Origin: an uncultured Acetobacteraceae bacterium
Lineage (GTDB): Bacteria > Pseudomonadota > Alphaproteobacteria > Acetobacterales > Acetobacteraceae
Direction of reading: 5' to 3'
NCBI GenBank assembly: GCA_903895595.1
Contig: CAITUP010000047.1
Location: 1 to 42,995 of the forward strand
DNA: 42,995 nucleotides
The translations under genes were made by a program, and so were the position numbers. Below, piece after piece: positions 24,857-32,295 of the stretch. The notes below the pieces were generated by a model that ran no database searches, was not told the origin of the DNA, and worked only from the letters and a program-made list of their open reading frames with translations. Positions within the stretch are counted from its first letter, which is position 1. Each line of letters starts with the position of its first letter.

Positions 24857-26050
24857 ATGTCCACCCCGCTCGCCGGTATTACCGTTCTCGACTTCGGCCA
24901 GATTTACCAAGGCCCTTATGCCACCATGCTGATGGCCAAGGGTGGGGCCAACGTCATCAAGATCGAACCGCCGGGCGGGGAGCCTTTGCGCAAGCGTATC
25001 ATCGCGCAAGGCGGGGAAACGACGCTGCCGATGGCGATGCTGAACGCCAACAAGCGGGCGGTGACGTTGAATTTGAAAACCGATCGCGGGCGCGAACTTC
25101 TGAAGCAGATGGTCGCCAAGGCCGACGTGCTGCTGGAGAATTTCGCGCCGGGTGCGATGGACAGAATCGGCGTGGGATACAAGGTGCTACAGCCGGTGAA
25201 CCCCCGATTGATTTACGCGACCGGCACCGGGTTCGGGATTTCAGGGCCGGATCGCGACAATCTGGCGATGGATTTCACCATTCAGGCGGCGTCGGGGATC
25301 ATGAGCGTCACCGGCGACCCGGAGGGACCGCCGATGAAGGCCGGCCCGACGCTGGTGGATTTCATGGGCGGCATTCACCTGTATGGCGCTGTCATGACGG
25401 CGCTGTTCCACCGGACTCAGACCGGTCTGGGCCAACTGGTGGAAGTCGCGATGCAGGAGACGGTGTATCCGACCCTGGCCTCGTCGTACGATTATTACGT
25501 CCGCACCGGGAAGACGCCGCCGCGGGCGGGCAACCGGCAGGCGGGGTTGGGCAGCGCGCCCTATAACGCCTTCCGCACCAAGGACGGCTGGGTCGCGATC
25601 CATGTCGTGACGGAAGCGCATTGGCAGAACCTGCTGGTCGCGATGGGGCGCGAAGACCTGAAAGGCAATCCCGATTTCGAAACCAACCCCGAACGCACCA
25701 AGCGCATGGTGGAAACCGAGGCGATGGTGACCGCCTGGACCAGCACCCTGACCAAGAATGAGGTCGCGGCGATCGCCAAACGGCTGAGAATCCCCTCGGC
25801 GCCGGTGCGCGATGCGGTGGAGGTGATGAACGATGCGCATATGCACGAACGCGGTATGTTGCAGCATGTAAACCATCCATCTTTGGGGGATGTGATTCTG
25901 CCGAATTCTCCGTTGCGGCTGCACGGGGCGGACCGGGTCGATCCGGTGCCGAGCCCGCTGCTGGGGCAGCATAATATGGATGTTTATGGGGAATGGTTGG
26001 GGCTGGGTTCGGACGCGGTGGCGACGTTGACGCGGGATGGGGTTATTTAA
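24857..26050 (+). CDS. CaiB/BaiF (family III) CoA-transferase
   Basis: A 397-residue enzyme moving CoA between acyl carriers. It opens LAGITVLDFGQIYQGPYATM, followed by IKIEPPGGEPLR. The catalytic aspartate of the family is D168 in LVDFMGG. Further family segments are AGNRQAGLGSAPYNAFRTKD and the C-terminal VMNDAHMHERGML. It probably follows the class II aldolase in one operon. The last 8 bases overlap the end of the convergent nucleotidyltransferase gene. Substrate not predictable. Confidence 0.93.
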   Translation: MSTPLAGITVLDFGQIYQGPYATMLMAKGGANVIKIEPPGGEPLRKRIIAQGGETTLPMAMLNANKRAVTLNLKTDRGRELLKQMVAKADVLLENFAPGAMDRIGVGYKVLQPVNPRLIYATGTGFGISGPDRDNLAMDFTIQAASGIMSVTGDPEGPPMKAGPTLVDFMGGIHLYGAVMTALFHRTQTGLGQLVEVAMQETVYPTLASSYDYYVRTGKTPPRAGNRQAGLGSAPYNAFRTKDGWVAIHVVTEAHWQNLLVAMGREDLKGNPDFETNPERTKRMVETEAMVTAWTSTLTKNEVAAIAKRLRIPSAPVRDAVEVMNDAHMHERGMLQHVNHPSLGDVILPNSPLRLHGADRVDPVPSPLLGQHNMDVYGEWLGLGSDAVATLTRDGVI

Positions 26051-26357
26051 CCGGCGGAAATCCTATCGCTCCGACCATGATCCGTTCCCGGAAGGCCGGT
26101 TCAACGGTTGCCAAATCCACCAAATCGACCTTGTAGGGCAAATCGGATTCCGACAGCGCCTCGCCCATTTGCCCCAGCAGATCCAGGCCGAGGGGGTGGT
26201 CCCAGGTCAACGCCAAGTCGAGATCGGAATATTTCCGCGCGCCGCCATGCGCGCGGGAGCCGAAGACGAAAGCCCGGGCGCCGTCAGGCAAGTACGTGCG
26301 CAAAATATCGCGGACAATCGCTGCATGAGGCTCGGCGATGTTCAGCACCGCGGTCAT
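26043..26357 (-). CDS. Minimal nucleotidyltransferase (MNT, HI0073-like)
   Basis: 104 residues. The polymerase-beta-type motif is GSRAHGGARKYSDLDLAL, with G33-S34 and metal aspartates D45 and D47; the third acid is in VDLVDL. MNT proteins paired with a HEPN partner act as antitoxins, in known cases by modifying the partner with nucleotides. ATG 26357 overlaps the TGA of the upstream HEPN-like gene. The 3' end overlaps the CoA-transferase stop by 8 bases. A longer reading to 26504 is only shadow. Confidence 0.87.
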   Translation of the reverse strand: MTAVLNIAEPHAAIVRDILRTYLPDGARAFVFGSRAHGGARKYSDLDLALTWDHPLGLDLLGQMGEALSESDLPYKVDLVDLATVEPAFRERIMVGAIGFPPVK

Positions 26358-26812
26358 GTCAGCCGCCCGGCCAGCGCATCGCGTAGATGGACAACCTCGG
26401 CCAGAAACGCCGGAATGCCGGTTACGACGTCCACGGCGATTTTCGCGGCGTAGGCGTGGCTCGTGCGCGACCCCATATCGCGGTAGCGCCGCCATGCGGA
26501 CCAATCGCCCAGCAAAAGGGCGTGCTCATTACCGGTTCGAATCAGGTCCTGGAAGGGCATCTGATCGAACGCATCGGGGTTGGGCGATATCGAGCGCAGA
26601 TACCGGCGGAGCATGCGATGCGCGCGTTCGTAGGTGAACTCGAAACGCTGAATCAAGCCGTCGCGGAGTTGGTCGTCCGCGGGCTCGCGTTCGTGGCGGG
26701 CAAGCCCTTCCCGCAGCCGTTCGACCGCGTTGACGAGTGGCGTTATGTCGAGCTGTCCCGTGTCGCCTGTGTCGCTCAACTGCGTTACTCCGGTTCCCCA
26801 TTGGGATCGCAT
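26354..26812 (-). CDS. HEPN-like partner of MNT (HI0074-type substrate-binding protein)
   Basis: An all-helical protein of up to 152 residues. FEFTYERAHRMLRRYL and the late MGSRTSHAYAAKIA match the HI0074 layout, whose R-x-x-H (R116-H119) resembles the HEPN ribonuclease motif. ATG 26812 is used; TTG 26779 with GGAG 8 bases before it is an equally good start and would give 141 residues. It lies 36 bp after the thioesterase gene on the same strand and overlaps the MNT by ATGA. It is probably a toxin-antitoxin-like pair. Confidence 0.78.
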   Translation of the reverse strand: MRSQWGTGVTQLSDTGDTGQLDITPLVNAVERLREGLARHEREPADDQLRDGLIQRFEFTYERAHRMLRRYLRSISPNPDAFDQMPFQDLIRTGNEHALLLGDWSAWRRYRDMGSRTSHAYAAKIAVDVVTGIPAFLAEVVHLRDALAGRLT

Positions 26813-26847
26813 CGCGCCCAGGTGGAGGCAAGGCCGATGAAGCCCTC

Positions 26848-27315
26848 CTACGCCTCGAAAATCAAGCACGTCGTGGTGCCGTGGGCGAGCAACCGCCCCG
26901 CGGCATCGGTGATCCGCCCCTCGGCCGTGCCGATCCGGCGGCCACTGGTCAGCACCTTGCCCTCGGCCTTGATCGGCCCCGTTTCCGGCGTGATGGCGCG
27001 CAGGAGCGACACTTTGAACTCCAGCGTCGTCTGGCCGAAGCCCTTTTCCAGCAAGGTCTGCAGCGCCAGCCCCATGCAGCTGTCCAGCAGGGCGCCCGCG
27101 AAGCCGCCGTGGACGGTGCCGGCGGGGTTCAACAGGCCTTCGTGCGGTGTGGCGGTGACGACGACGCGGCCGGATTCGGCCTCGGCGATGTCGTAGCCCA
27201 GGGTCCGAGCCATGGTGTTCAGCGGGAATGTGCCGTCGGCGAGGCCTTGGATGAAGGCGAGCCCGGTCAGCGCCTCCCGCACTTCGGGGCTGACGGTTCC
27301 GTAAATTTTGGTCAT
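26848..27315 (-). CDS. PaaI-family hotdog thioesterase
   Basis: 155 residues forming one hotdog fold that hydrolyses acyl-CoA thioesters. The key segment is NPAGTVHGGFAGALLDSCMG, with the catalytic-type Asn/His/Gly run and Asp in the helix. LEFKVSLLRAITPETGP and GTTTCLIFEA complete the fold. ATG 27315 has GGAG 9 bases upstream; the longer reading to 27390 runs through a hairpin. It probably acts on aromatic or short-chain acyl-CoA, consistent with nearby CoA-dependent genes. Confidence 0.88.
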   Translation of the reverse strand: MTKIYGTVSPEVREALTGLAFIQGLADGTFPLNTMARTLGYDIAEAESGRVVVTATPHEGLLNPAGTVHGGFAGALLDSCMGLALQTLLEKGFGQTTLEFKVSLLRAITPETGPIKAEGKVLTSGRRIGTAEGRITDAAGRLLAHGTTTCLIFEA

Positions 27316-27339
27316 GAGGTCGGGCTCCGGCGGTGTTGG

Positions 27340-27388
27340 GGCCGCAATACCGGGATCGAGCGCGCGCGCCCATCCCGATATTGCGGCC
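27340..27388 (-). terminator. Hairpin terminator after the PstS-like gene
   Basis: Two 17-base arms (GGCCGCAATACCGGGAT and ATCCCGATATTGCGGCC) pair with one mismatch around a GC-rich loop. The hairpin begins 12 bases after the PstS-like stop and lies just upstream of the thioesterase start. No T-run follows. Confidence 0.6.
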
Positions 27389-27400
27389 ATCGCCGGACGG

Positions 27401-28480
27401 TCAGTTCGTCGTCTGCGCCAACATTGCCAGAACGGCGCTGCGCACCGCTTCGGTTTTCGCCGTCCGCTGCCCCTCGGAGAGGAGCGGCGTCAATGCGATG
27501 GAGGCGTATTTCGCGGCCGATTCGGCCCCGTGTACGACGAAGAAATTTATCAGGCGCCGCACCGCCTCCCCCCGTGCCGCGTCCTTGGGGTGGCGTTGCA
27601 GCAGGACATAGGTGGGCAGCACCAGCGGCCAGGTCCCCTCCCCTTCCAGGTCGAGCAGGCTGGGCACCATGTCGGGCGTCTTGCTCCAATCCACACGATC
27701 GACGGCGGCGCGCAACGATTCCATGCTGGCGGCAACGGCACGGCCGGACTTGTTGCGCAGTTTCACGGTCGTGGCACCGCTCGCCATGGCCGCGCCCAAG
27801 GCCATATAACCGATGCTGCCGGGAACGACTTTGAGCGTTTCGGCTAAAGCCTCCGACCCGTCGGTCATCGAGCCGACGGCCCAGCGCCGGGGCACTTCGG
27901 CGCCATACTTGGCTCGCCAATCCGGGTTGGTCGCCAACAAATATTGGGTGAACGTGTAGGTCGTGCTGAACACCGTTCCGGCGGGCGTGTCCAGACGGAG
28001 CGGCGCGATCGCCAGATTCGGCAGTGTCACGCCCGGGTTGACGGCGGCGATTTTGGGATCGTCCCAGGTCTTGATCGTGCCGCTGTAGATGGCCCCCAGC
28101 AGTTGGCCGGTCAGTTGCAGTTGGTCGCGCCCGATTCCGGGAAGGTTCACCACGCAGACCAGAGCGCCGAACGCCACCGGGAACTGCATCAAATCGCCAT
28201 CGGCCAGCGCTTTCGCAGGCAGCGGCAGCTCGATCGCCGCGAAATCGATTTCGCCGGCCATGACCGCGGACTGCGCCACGCTGGTTCCCACGGCCTTGTA
28301 AGCGGCGGAAATACCGGCGGCTTCCGGAAGCGATGCTACCCAGCGTTGCATGACCGGGCGTATGAAGCTGGAGCCGGCCCCTTGCAGGGTAATGGTTTCG
28401 GCGGATTTCGCCATTCGCGGCACGAAAGACCATCCGGCGACGGCACCCAAGAAGGTACGCCTTGCAATATGAGTTCGCAT
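27401..28480 (-). CDS. pstS: Phosphate-type ABC substrate-binding protein, PstS family (orphan)
   Basis: A 359-residue periplasmic protein. The signal has a Tat-like RRTFLGAVAG. The mature part begins ITLQGAGSSFIRPVMQRW, the PstS phosphate-contact segment. Other PstS features are IDFAAIELPLP (in place of the usual DFGASD), IYSGTIKTWDDPKI, and GSIGYMALGAAM. No pstC, pstA, pstB or phoU gene is nearby. It may serve a distant transporter or a non-phosphate ligand; the altered DFAAIE site favours some caution. A hairpin follows the stop. Confidence 0.85.
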   Translation of the reverse strand: MRTHIARRTFLGAVAGWSFVPRMAKSAETITLQGAGSSFIRPVMQRWVASLPEAAGISAAYKAVGTSVAQSAVMAGEIDFAAIELPLPAKALADGDLMQFPVAFGALVCVVNLPGIGRDQLQLTGQLLGAIYSGTIKTWDDPKIAAVNPGVTLPNLAIAPLRLDTPAGTVFSTTYTFTQYLLATNPDWRAKYGAEVPRRWAVGSMTDGSEALAETLKVVPGSIGYMALGAAMASGATTVKLRNKSGRAVAASMESLRAAVDRVDWSKTPDMVPSLLDLEGEGTWPLVLPTYVLLQRHPKDAARGEAVRRLINFFVVHGAESAAKYASIALTPLLSEGQRTAKTEAVRSAVLAMLAQTTN

Positions 28481-28790
28481 ATATATTCACATATTTCGTT
28501 CGAATTGTGCGGCGCCGAACCTGATTGGCCCGATCGTTGAGGATTGCCGGTGGATATTTCCATCCGGAACGGTTGTTTACCCCAAGCTATGCACATGCCC
28601 GGCAACACCACCCGGACGCGCACTTCTTAACGCGATTCGTCGCGATGTCACGCGCAATTTTGCATAAAATACAAAAAAAGACATGGGTTTTCCGATGCGC
28701 ATACGAGAATATGTCTTGCTGGCGCCTACAAATGCCTGGCGCACGGCATTTCGTGATACATTGTTTCAAACGCGCCTTCTGGATTTCCCC
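28481..28790. other. 310-bp divergent region with AT-rich tracts
   Basis: This gap separates the PstS-like start (minus) and the Nnr start (plus). It is clearly more AT-rich than its surroundings, with CATATATATTCACATATTTC next to the PstS start and a TAAAATACAAAAAAAGACAT tract near 28670. Promoters for both genes are expected here. I cannot fix -35/-10 boxes with confidence and see no RNA gene. Confidence 0.45.
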
Positions 28791-30260
28791 ATGGCATTCG
28801 ACCCAGATCGTCTCCGACCGCTGCGCCACCGGCCGGAGCTCCTTACGCCCGCCGAGATGGGGCGGGCCGACGCCGCCGCTCCGTCCTTCGGGGTCGCGAC
28901 ACCGACTCTCATGGAAAGCGCCGGCCGAGCGGTGGCGCGGGCGATCATGGCGCGGGTACGGCCGTGCCGGACGCTGGTGCTGGCGGGACCGGGCAACAAC
29001 GGCGGGGACGGGTATGCGGTGGCGCGGCTGCTCGCCGAGCAGGGGTGGCCGATCGTGGTCGCCGCGTTGGCGCCGCCTCGGCCCGGATCGGACGCCGCGG
29101 GGGCCGCCGCGCAATGGAAGGGGCGCATGGCGCCGTTCGCGCCGGATGAAGCGGCGCGGGCCGAACTGGCGATCGACGCGGTGTTCGGCGCCGGGCTATC
29201 CCGCGATGTCGGCGGGCTGGTGGCCGAGACGCTGCGGGCCGCGCGCCGGATCGTGGCGGTGGATGTGCCGAGCGGGCTGGATGGGGAGACGGGGGCGGTA
29301 AGGGGGGAGGCAGCGGCGGCGGAGCTGACAGTGACGTTTTTCCGCCTGAAGCCGGGGCATCTGCTGCTGCCGGGACGCGATCTGTGCGGGGAGACGGTGC
29401 TGGCGGATATCGGCATGCCCCAGGGGGTGTTGAACGCCATCGCGCCGAAGACGTTCGCGAACGTCCCCGGCCTGTGGACGCTGCCGTCGCTGGCGACCGG
29501 GTCGCATAAATACACGCGTGGGCACGTCACTGTCCTCGGCGGCGCCGCCATGACTGGGGCCGCATCTTTGGCGGCCGACGCCGCTCGGCATGCCGGGGCG
29601 GGCCTCGTCACGATCGCAGCGCTCGGGCGGGCGGACGTTTACCGGACCGGCGCACCCGGCACGATCGTCAGCGAGGCACCTTTGACGGAATTACTGACCG
29701 ACCGGCGCCGGATGGTCTGGGTGTGCGGTCCGGGGCTGGGCGCCGAAGCCGCGCGCGAGACGCTGCCGGTACTGCTGGCGGCGGGACGGACAGTGGTGGG
29801 CGACGCGGACGTGTTCTCCGCCTTCGCCGGCCACCCCGAGGGGCTGCGCGGGGCGGCGGTGTTAACGCCGCACGCGGGGGAGTTCTCGCGGGTGTTCGGT
29901 GCCCCTGGGGCGGATCGGATCGCGGCGGTGCGGGCGGCTTCGGTGCGGACCAACGCGGTCGTGCTGTTGAAGGGCGCGGATACGATCGTCGCCGCGCCGG
30001 ACGGGCGGGTAGCGATCAATGCGTCCGCCCCACCGTGGCTGGGAACGGCCGGGGCCGGGGACGTGCTGGCAGGCATCGTCGCCGGGCTGCTGGCGCAGGG
30101 GATGCCGGCGTGGGAGGCCGCGGCCGCGGGAGCCTACGTCCATGGGCGGGCGGCGGAGATAGCCGGAGAAGGGATGGTGGTGGAAGACCTGCTACCCGCG
30201 TTGCGGCGCGCGCTCGACTTGCGTGAAATTCACGCCTCGTTCGGGTTGGGGCCGCTATAA
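28791..30260 (+). CDS. nnr: Bifunctional NAD(P)H-hydrate epimerase / ADP-dependent dehydratase
   Basis: Repairs damaged (hydrated) NADH and NADPH. The 489-residue protein has the N-terminal YjeF epimerase domain (about 1-215) with GPGNNGGDGY (66-75) and VDVPSGLDGETG. The C-terminal ribokinase-like dehydratase has GSHKYTRGHVTVLGG and the nucleotide-site GTAGAGDVLAGIVAG. Both halves look intact. ATG 28791 begins the conserved part (RLRPLRHRPELLTPAEM); the frame runs to 28683 without similarity. It is followed 27 bp later by malonyl-CoA decarboxylase. Confidence 0.94.
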   Translation: MAFDPDRLRPLRHRPELLTPAEMGRADAAAPSFGVATPTLMESAGRAVARAIMARVRPCRTLVLAGPGNNGGDGYAVARLLAEQGWPIVVAALAPPRPGSDAAGAAAQWKGRMAPFAPDEAARAELAIDAVFGAGLSRDVGGLVAETLRAARRIVAVDVPSGLDGETGAVRGEAAAAELTVTFFRLKPGHLLLPGRDLCGETVLADIGMPQGVLNAIAPKTFANVPGLWTLPSLATGSHKYTRGHVTVLGGAAMTGAASLAADAARHAGAGLVTIAALGRADVYRTGAPGTIVSEAPLTELLTDRRRMVWVCGPGLGAEAARETLPVLLAAGRTVVGDADVFSAFAGHPEGLRGAAVLTPHAGEFSRVFGAPGADRIAAVRAASVRTNAVVLLKGADTIVAAPDGRVAINASAPPWLGTAGAGDVLAGIVAGLLAQGMPAWEAAAAGAYVHGRAAEIAGEGMVVEDLLPALRRALDLREIHASFGLGPL

Positions 30261-30287
30261 GCGGTTCCACGATACTCGGAGTCCTCC

Positions 30288-31670
30288 ATGAGCGAAGCCA
30301 CCGCCGGTCTGATCGACCGCGCCTTGTCCCGGATTTCTGCCGTATGGCGCGACATGGCGTCCAGTGTGACGGGGGAGGAGGATCAGTCACTCGAAGCGCA
30401 GATGCGCGCGTGCCTCGACGGGCGCGGTGGCGAGGTCAGCGCCCGCAACCGGTCCGCCAAACTGGCACAAGCGTATCAGGCGCTGGATGAGGCCGGACGG
30501 CTGGATTTTTTGCGCGTTTTGGCCGGATTCGATGCCGATGCGGCGGCCGTTGCCAAAGCATACGACGGGGTTCGGACCGCAGGCGATGCCATGGTGCGGG
30601 CTTCGGCGACGGCGGAATTGCGGCGGGCGCTGGAACCGCCTCGGGTCCGTTTGCTGACGCAGTTCACGTCGATCCCGGACGGCTGCAAGTTCCTGGTCGA
30701 CCTGCGAGCGCTGCTGACGAAAGCGCGCGGCGCGGACAAGCTACTGGCGGCGCTGGAATCCGATCTGCGCGGGCTGCTCGGCGCCTGGTTCGATATCGGG
30801 TTTCTGGAGATGCACCGGATCGACTGGAACAGCCCCGCCGCGTTGCTGGAAAAGCTGGTCGATTATGAGGCCGTGCATGCGATCACGTCGTGGCGCGACC
30901 TAAAGAACCGGCTGGACTCGGACCGCCGCTGCTATGCGTTCTTCCACCCCCGCATGCCCGGCGAGCCTTTGATCTTCGTCGAAGTGGCCCTGGTGCGCGG
31001 CCTGTCCGACAGCGTGCAGAAGCTGCTGGATGAGGACGCGCCGGTGCAGGACCCGCGGGAGGCCGATACCGCGATTTTCTATTCCATCAGCAACTGCCAG
31101 CCGGGGTTGGCGGGGATCAGCTTCGGCAATTTCCTTATTAAGCGCGTGGTGGCCGAGCTGTCGGCGGAGTTCCGCAATCTGAAGACGTTCGCGACATTGT
31201 CGCCCATTCCGGGGTTTCGGCGGTGGCTGGATCAGACTCTGGCGGCGGCGGCACACGATCTGCTTAGCCCCGAGGAAAATGCCAGCCTGGGGTCCGCCTA
31301 TCCGGCGGAGACCGGCGCGGCGTCGCTGGCGGGGATCGTGGGGACCCAGGGCTGGTGGGGGGAGCCGGGGCTGCGGAAGACGGCCGAACCCATTTTGACG
31401 CGGCTATGCGCGCGCTATCTGCTGAACGAGGGCCGAGGCAAGCGGGCGCTGGACCCGGTGGCGCATTTCCATCTGTCCAATGGGGCACGGGTCGAACGGC
31501 TGAACCTGGCGGCGGATACGTCGGACAAGGGGGCGAAAGAAAGCGCTACCCTGATGGTCAATTACCTTTACGATCCCGCGAAGATCGAGGACTGGCACGA
31601 GGATTACGCCGGGGAAGGGAAGCGGAACGCCTCCACGGCGGTGCGCAAGCTGGCGCGGGGTTGGGGTTAG
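30288..31670 (+). CDS. Malonyl-CoA decarboxylase
   Basis: Converts malonyl-CoA to acetyl-CoA and CO2. The 460-residue protein has a helical N-terminal oligomerisation part (about 1-170) and the catalytic acetyltransferase-like domain (about 175-455). Visible there are FFHPRMPGEPLIFVEVAL, AIFYSISNCQPGLAGISFGN, FATLSPIPGFRRWL and VAHFHLSNGA, whose Ser and His are the usual active-site pair. GGAG lies 6 bases before the start. It ends 10 bp before the Uma2 gene. No other malonate genes are seen here. Confidence 0.95.
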   Translation: MSEATAGLIDRALSRISAVWRDMASSVTGEEDQSLEAQMRACLDGRGGEVSARNRSAKLAQAYQALDEAGRLDFLRVLAGFDADAAAVAKAYDGVRTAGDAMVRASATAELRRALEPPRVRLLTQFTSIPDGCKFLVDLRALLTKARGADKLLAALESDLRGLLGAWFDIGFLEMHRIDWNSPAALLEKLVDYEAVHAITSWRDLKNRLDSDRRCYAFFHPRMPGEPLIFVEVALVRGLSDSVQKLLDEDAPVQDPREADTAIFYSISNCQPGLAGISFGNFLIKRVVAELSAEFRNLKTFATLSPIPGFRRWLDQTLAAAAHDLLSPEENASLGSAYPAETGAASLAGIVGTQGWWGEPGLRKTAEPILTRLCARYLLNEGRGKRALDPVAHFHLSNGARVERLNLAADTSDKGAKESATLMVNYLYDPAKIEDWHEDYAGEGKRNASTAVRKLARGWG

Positions 31671-31680
31671 GAGGGTAGAA

Positions 31681-32295
31681 ATGTCTGAGGCGAGACGCAT
31701 CGACCGGCCGGTAACCGTCACCGATTTCGACGTGTTTCTGGATGCTCAGCGCGACGACATTCGATACGAGTTGATCGCCGGCCGCATCGTGGCGATGACG
31801 AACCCGACCGAGGTGCACGAGCAGATCGCCAGCAACGTCGGTGCGCCCTTGAAAATCGAAATGGATGCGGTCGGATGCCGCACCTATCAGGGCGGGATCG
31901 GCGTTCAAAATTCCTCCGACCGGCGCGACCAAAACCGGGTGCGGCCGGATGTCGTGGTGCGCTGCGGTTCGGTCGGCAGCGGCAATTTCATCGTGGACCC
32001 GCTGGTGGTGGTGGAAATTCTGTCGCCGACCACGATGGACCTTGATCGTGGGGAAAAGTTGGATTTCTACAAGCGCCTGCCGACGCTGCGGCATATCGTC
32101 CTCGTTTATCAGGACCAGATGCGGGTCGAGCATTATCGCAAGATGGACGTTGGCTGGGAGATGGAAGTCTTGACCCATCCGGCCGACCCGCTGACGTTCG
32201 AGGCGATACGCTTCACGATAACCCTCGAACGCGTGTATTTCGGGGTCGCCCTTACCAACGTGCGTCCCATTCGCCGGCGTGGAAGAACACAATGA
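31681..32295 (+). CDS. Uma2-family (DUF820) restriction-endonuclease-like protein
   Basis: 204 residues with the PD-(D/E)xK layout of the Uma2 family. Visible residues are E30 in IRYELIAGRIV, D90 in RVRPDVVVRC, E112 in VVVEILSP and K126 in GEKLDFYKRLP. YELI-GRI and VEILSP-T are the family hallmarks. Function of Uma2 is largely unknown; a nuclease fold is established. GGAGGG precedes ATG 31681. Its TGA overlaps the ATG of the AceE-like gene, so it is translated together with central-metabolism enzymes, an odd setting. A broken relative lies at 42481-42783. Confidence 0.88.
   Translation: MSEARRIDRPVTVTDFDVFLDAQRDDIRYELIAGRIVAMTNPTEVHEQIASNVGAPLKIEMDAVGCRTYQGGIGVQNSSDRRDQNRVRPDVVVRCGSVGSGNFIVDPLVVVEILSPTTMDLDRGEKLDFYKRLPTLRHIVLVYQDQMRVEHYRKMDVGWEMEVLTHPADPLTFEAIRFTITLERVYFGVALTNVRPIRRRGRTQ

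Noticed and set aside
26354-27373. A 339-codon minus frame suggesting a HEPN fusion protein
   Set aside because: The N-terminal part is an Arg/Pro/His-rich shadow of the thioesterase gene; only the last 141-152 residues are protein-like.
27312-28490. A 392-codon minus frame overlapping the PstS-like gene
   Set aside because: It is shifted one base against the PstS frame and reads as Arg/Gly-rich noise, while the PstS frame carries signal peptide and family motifs.
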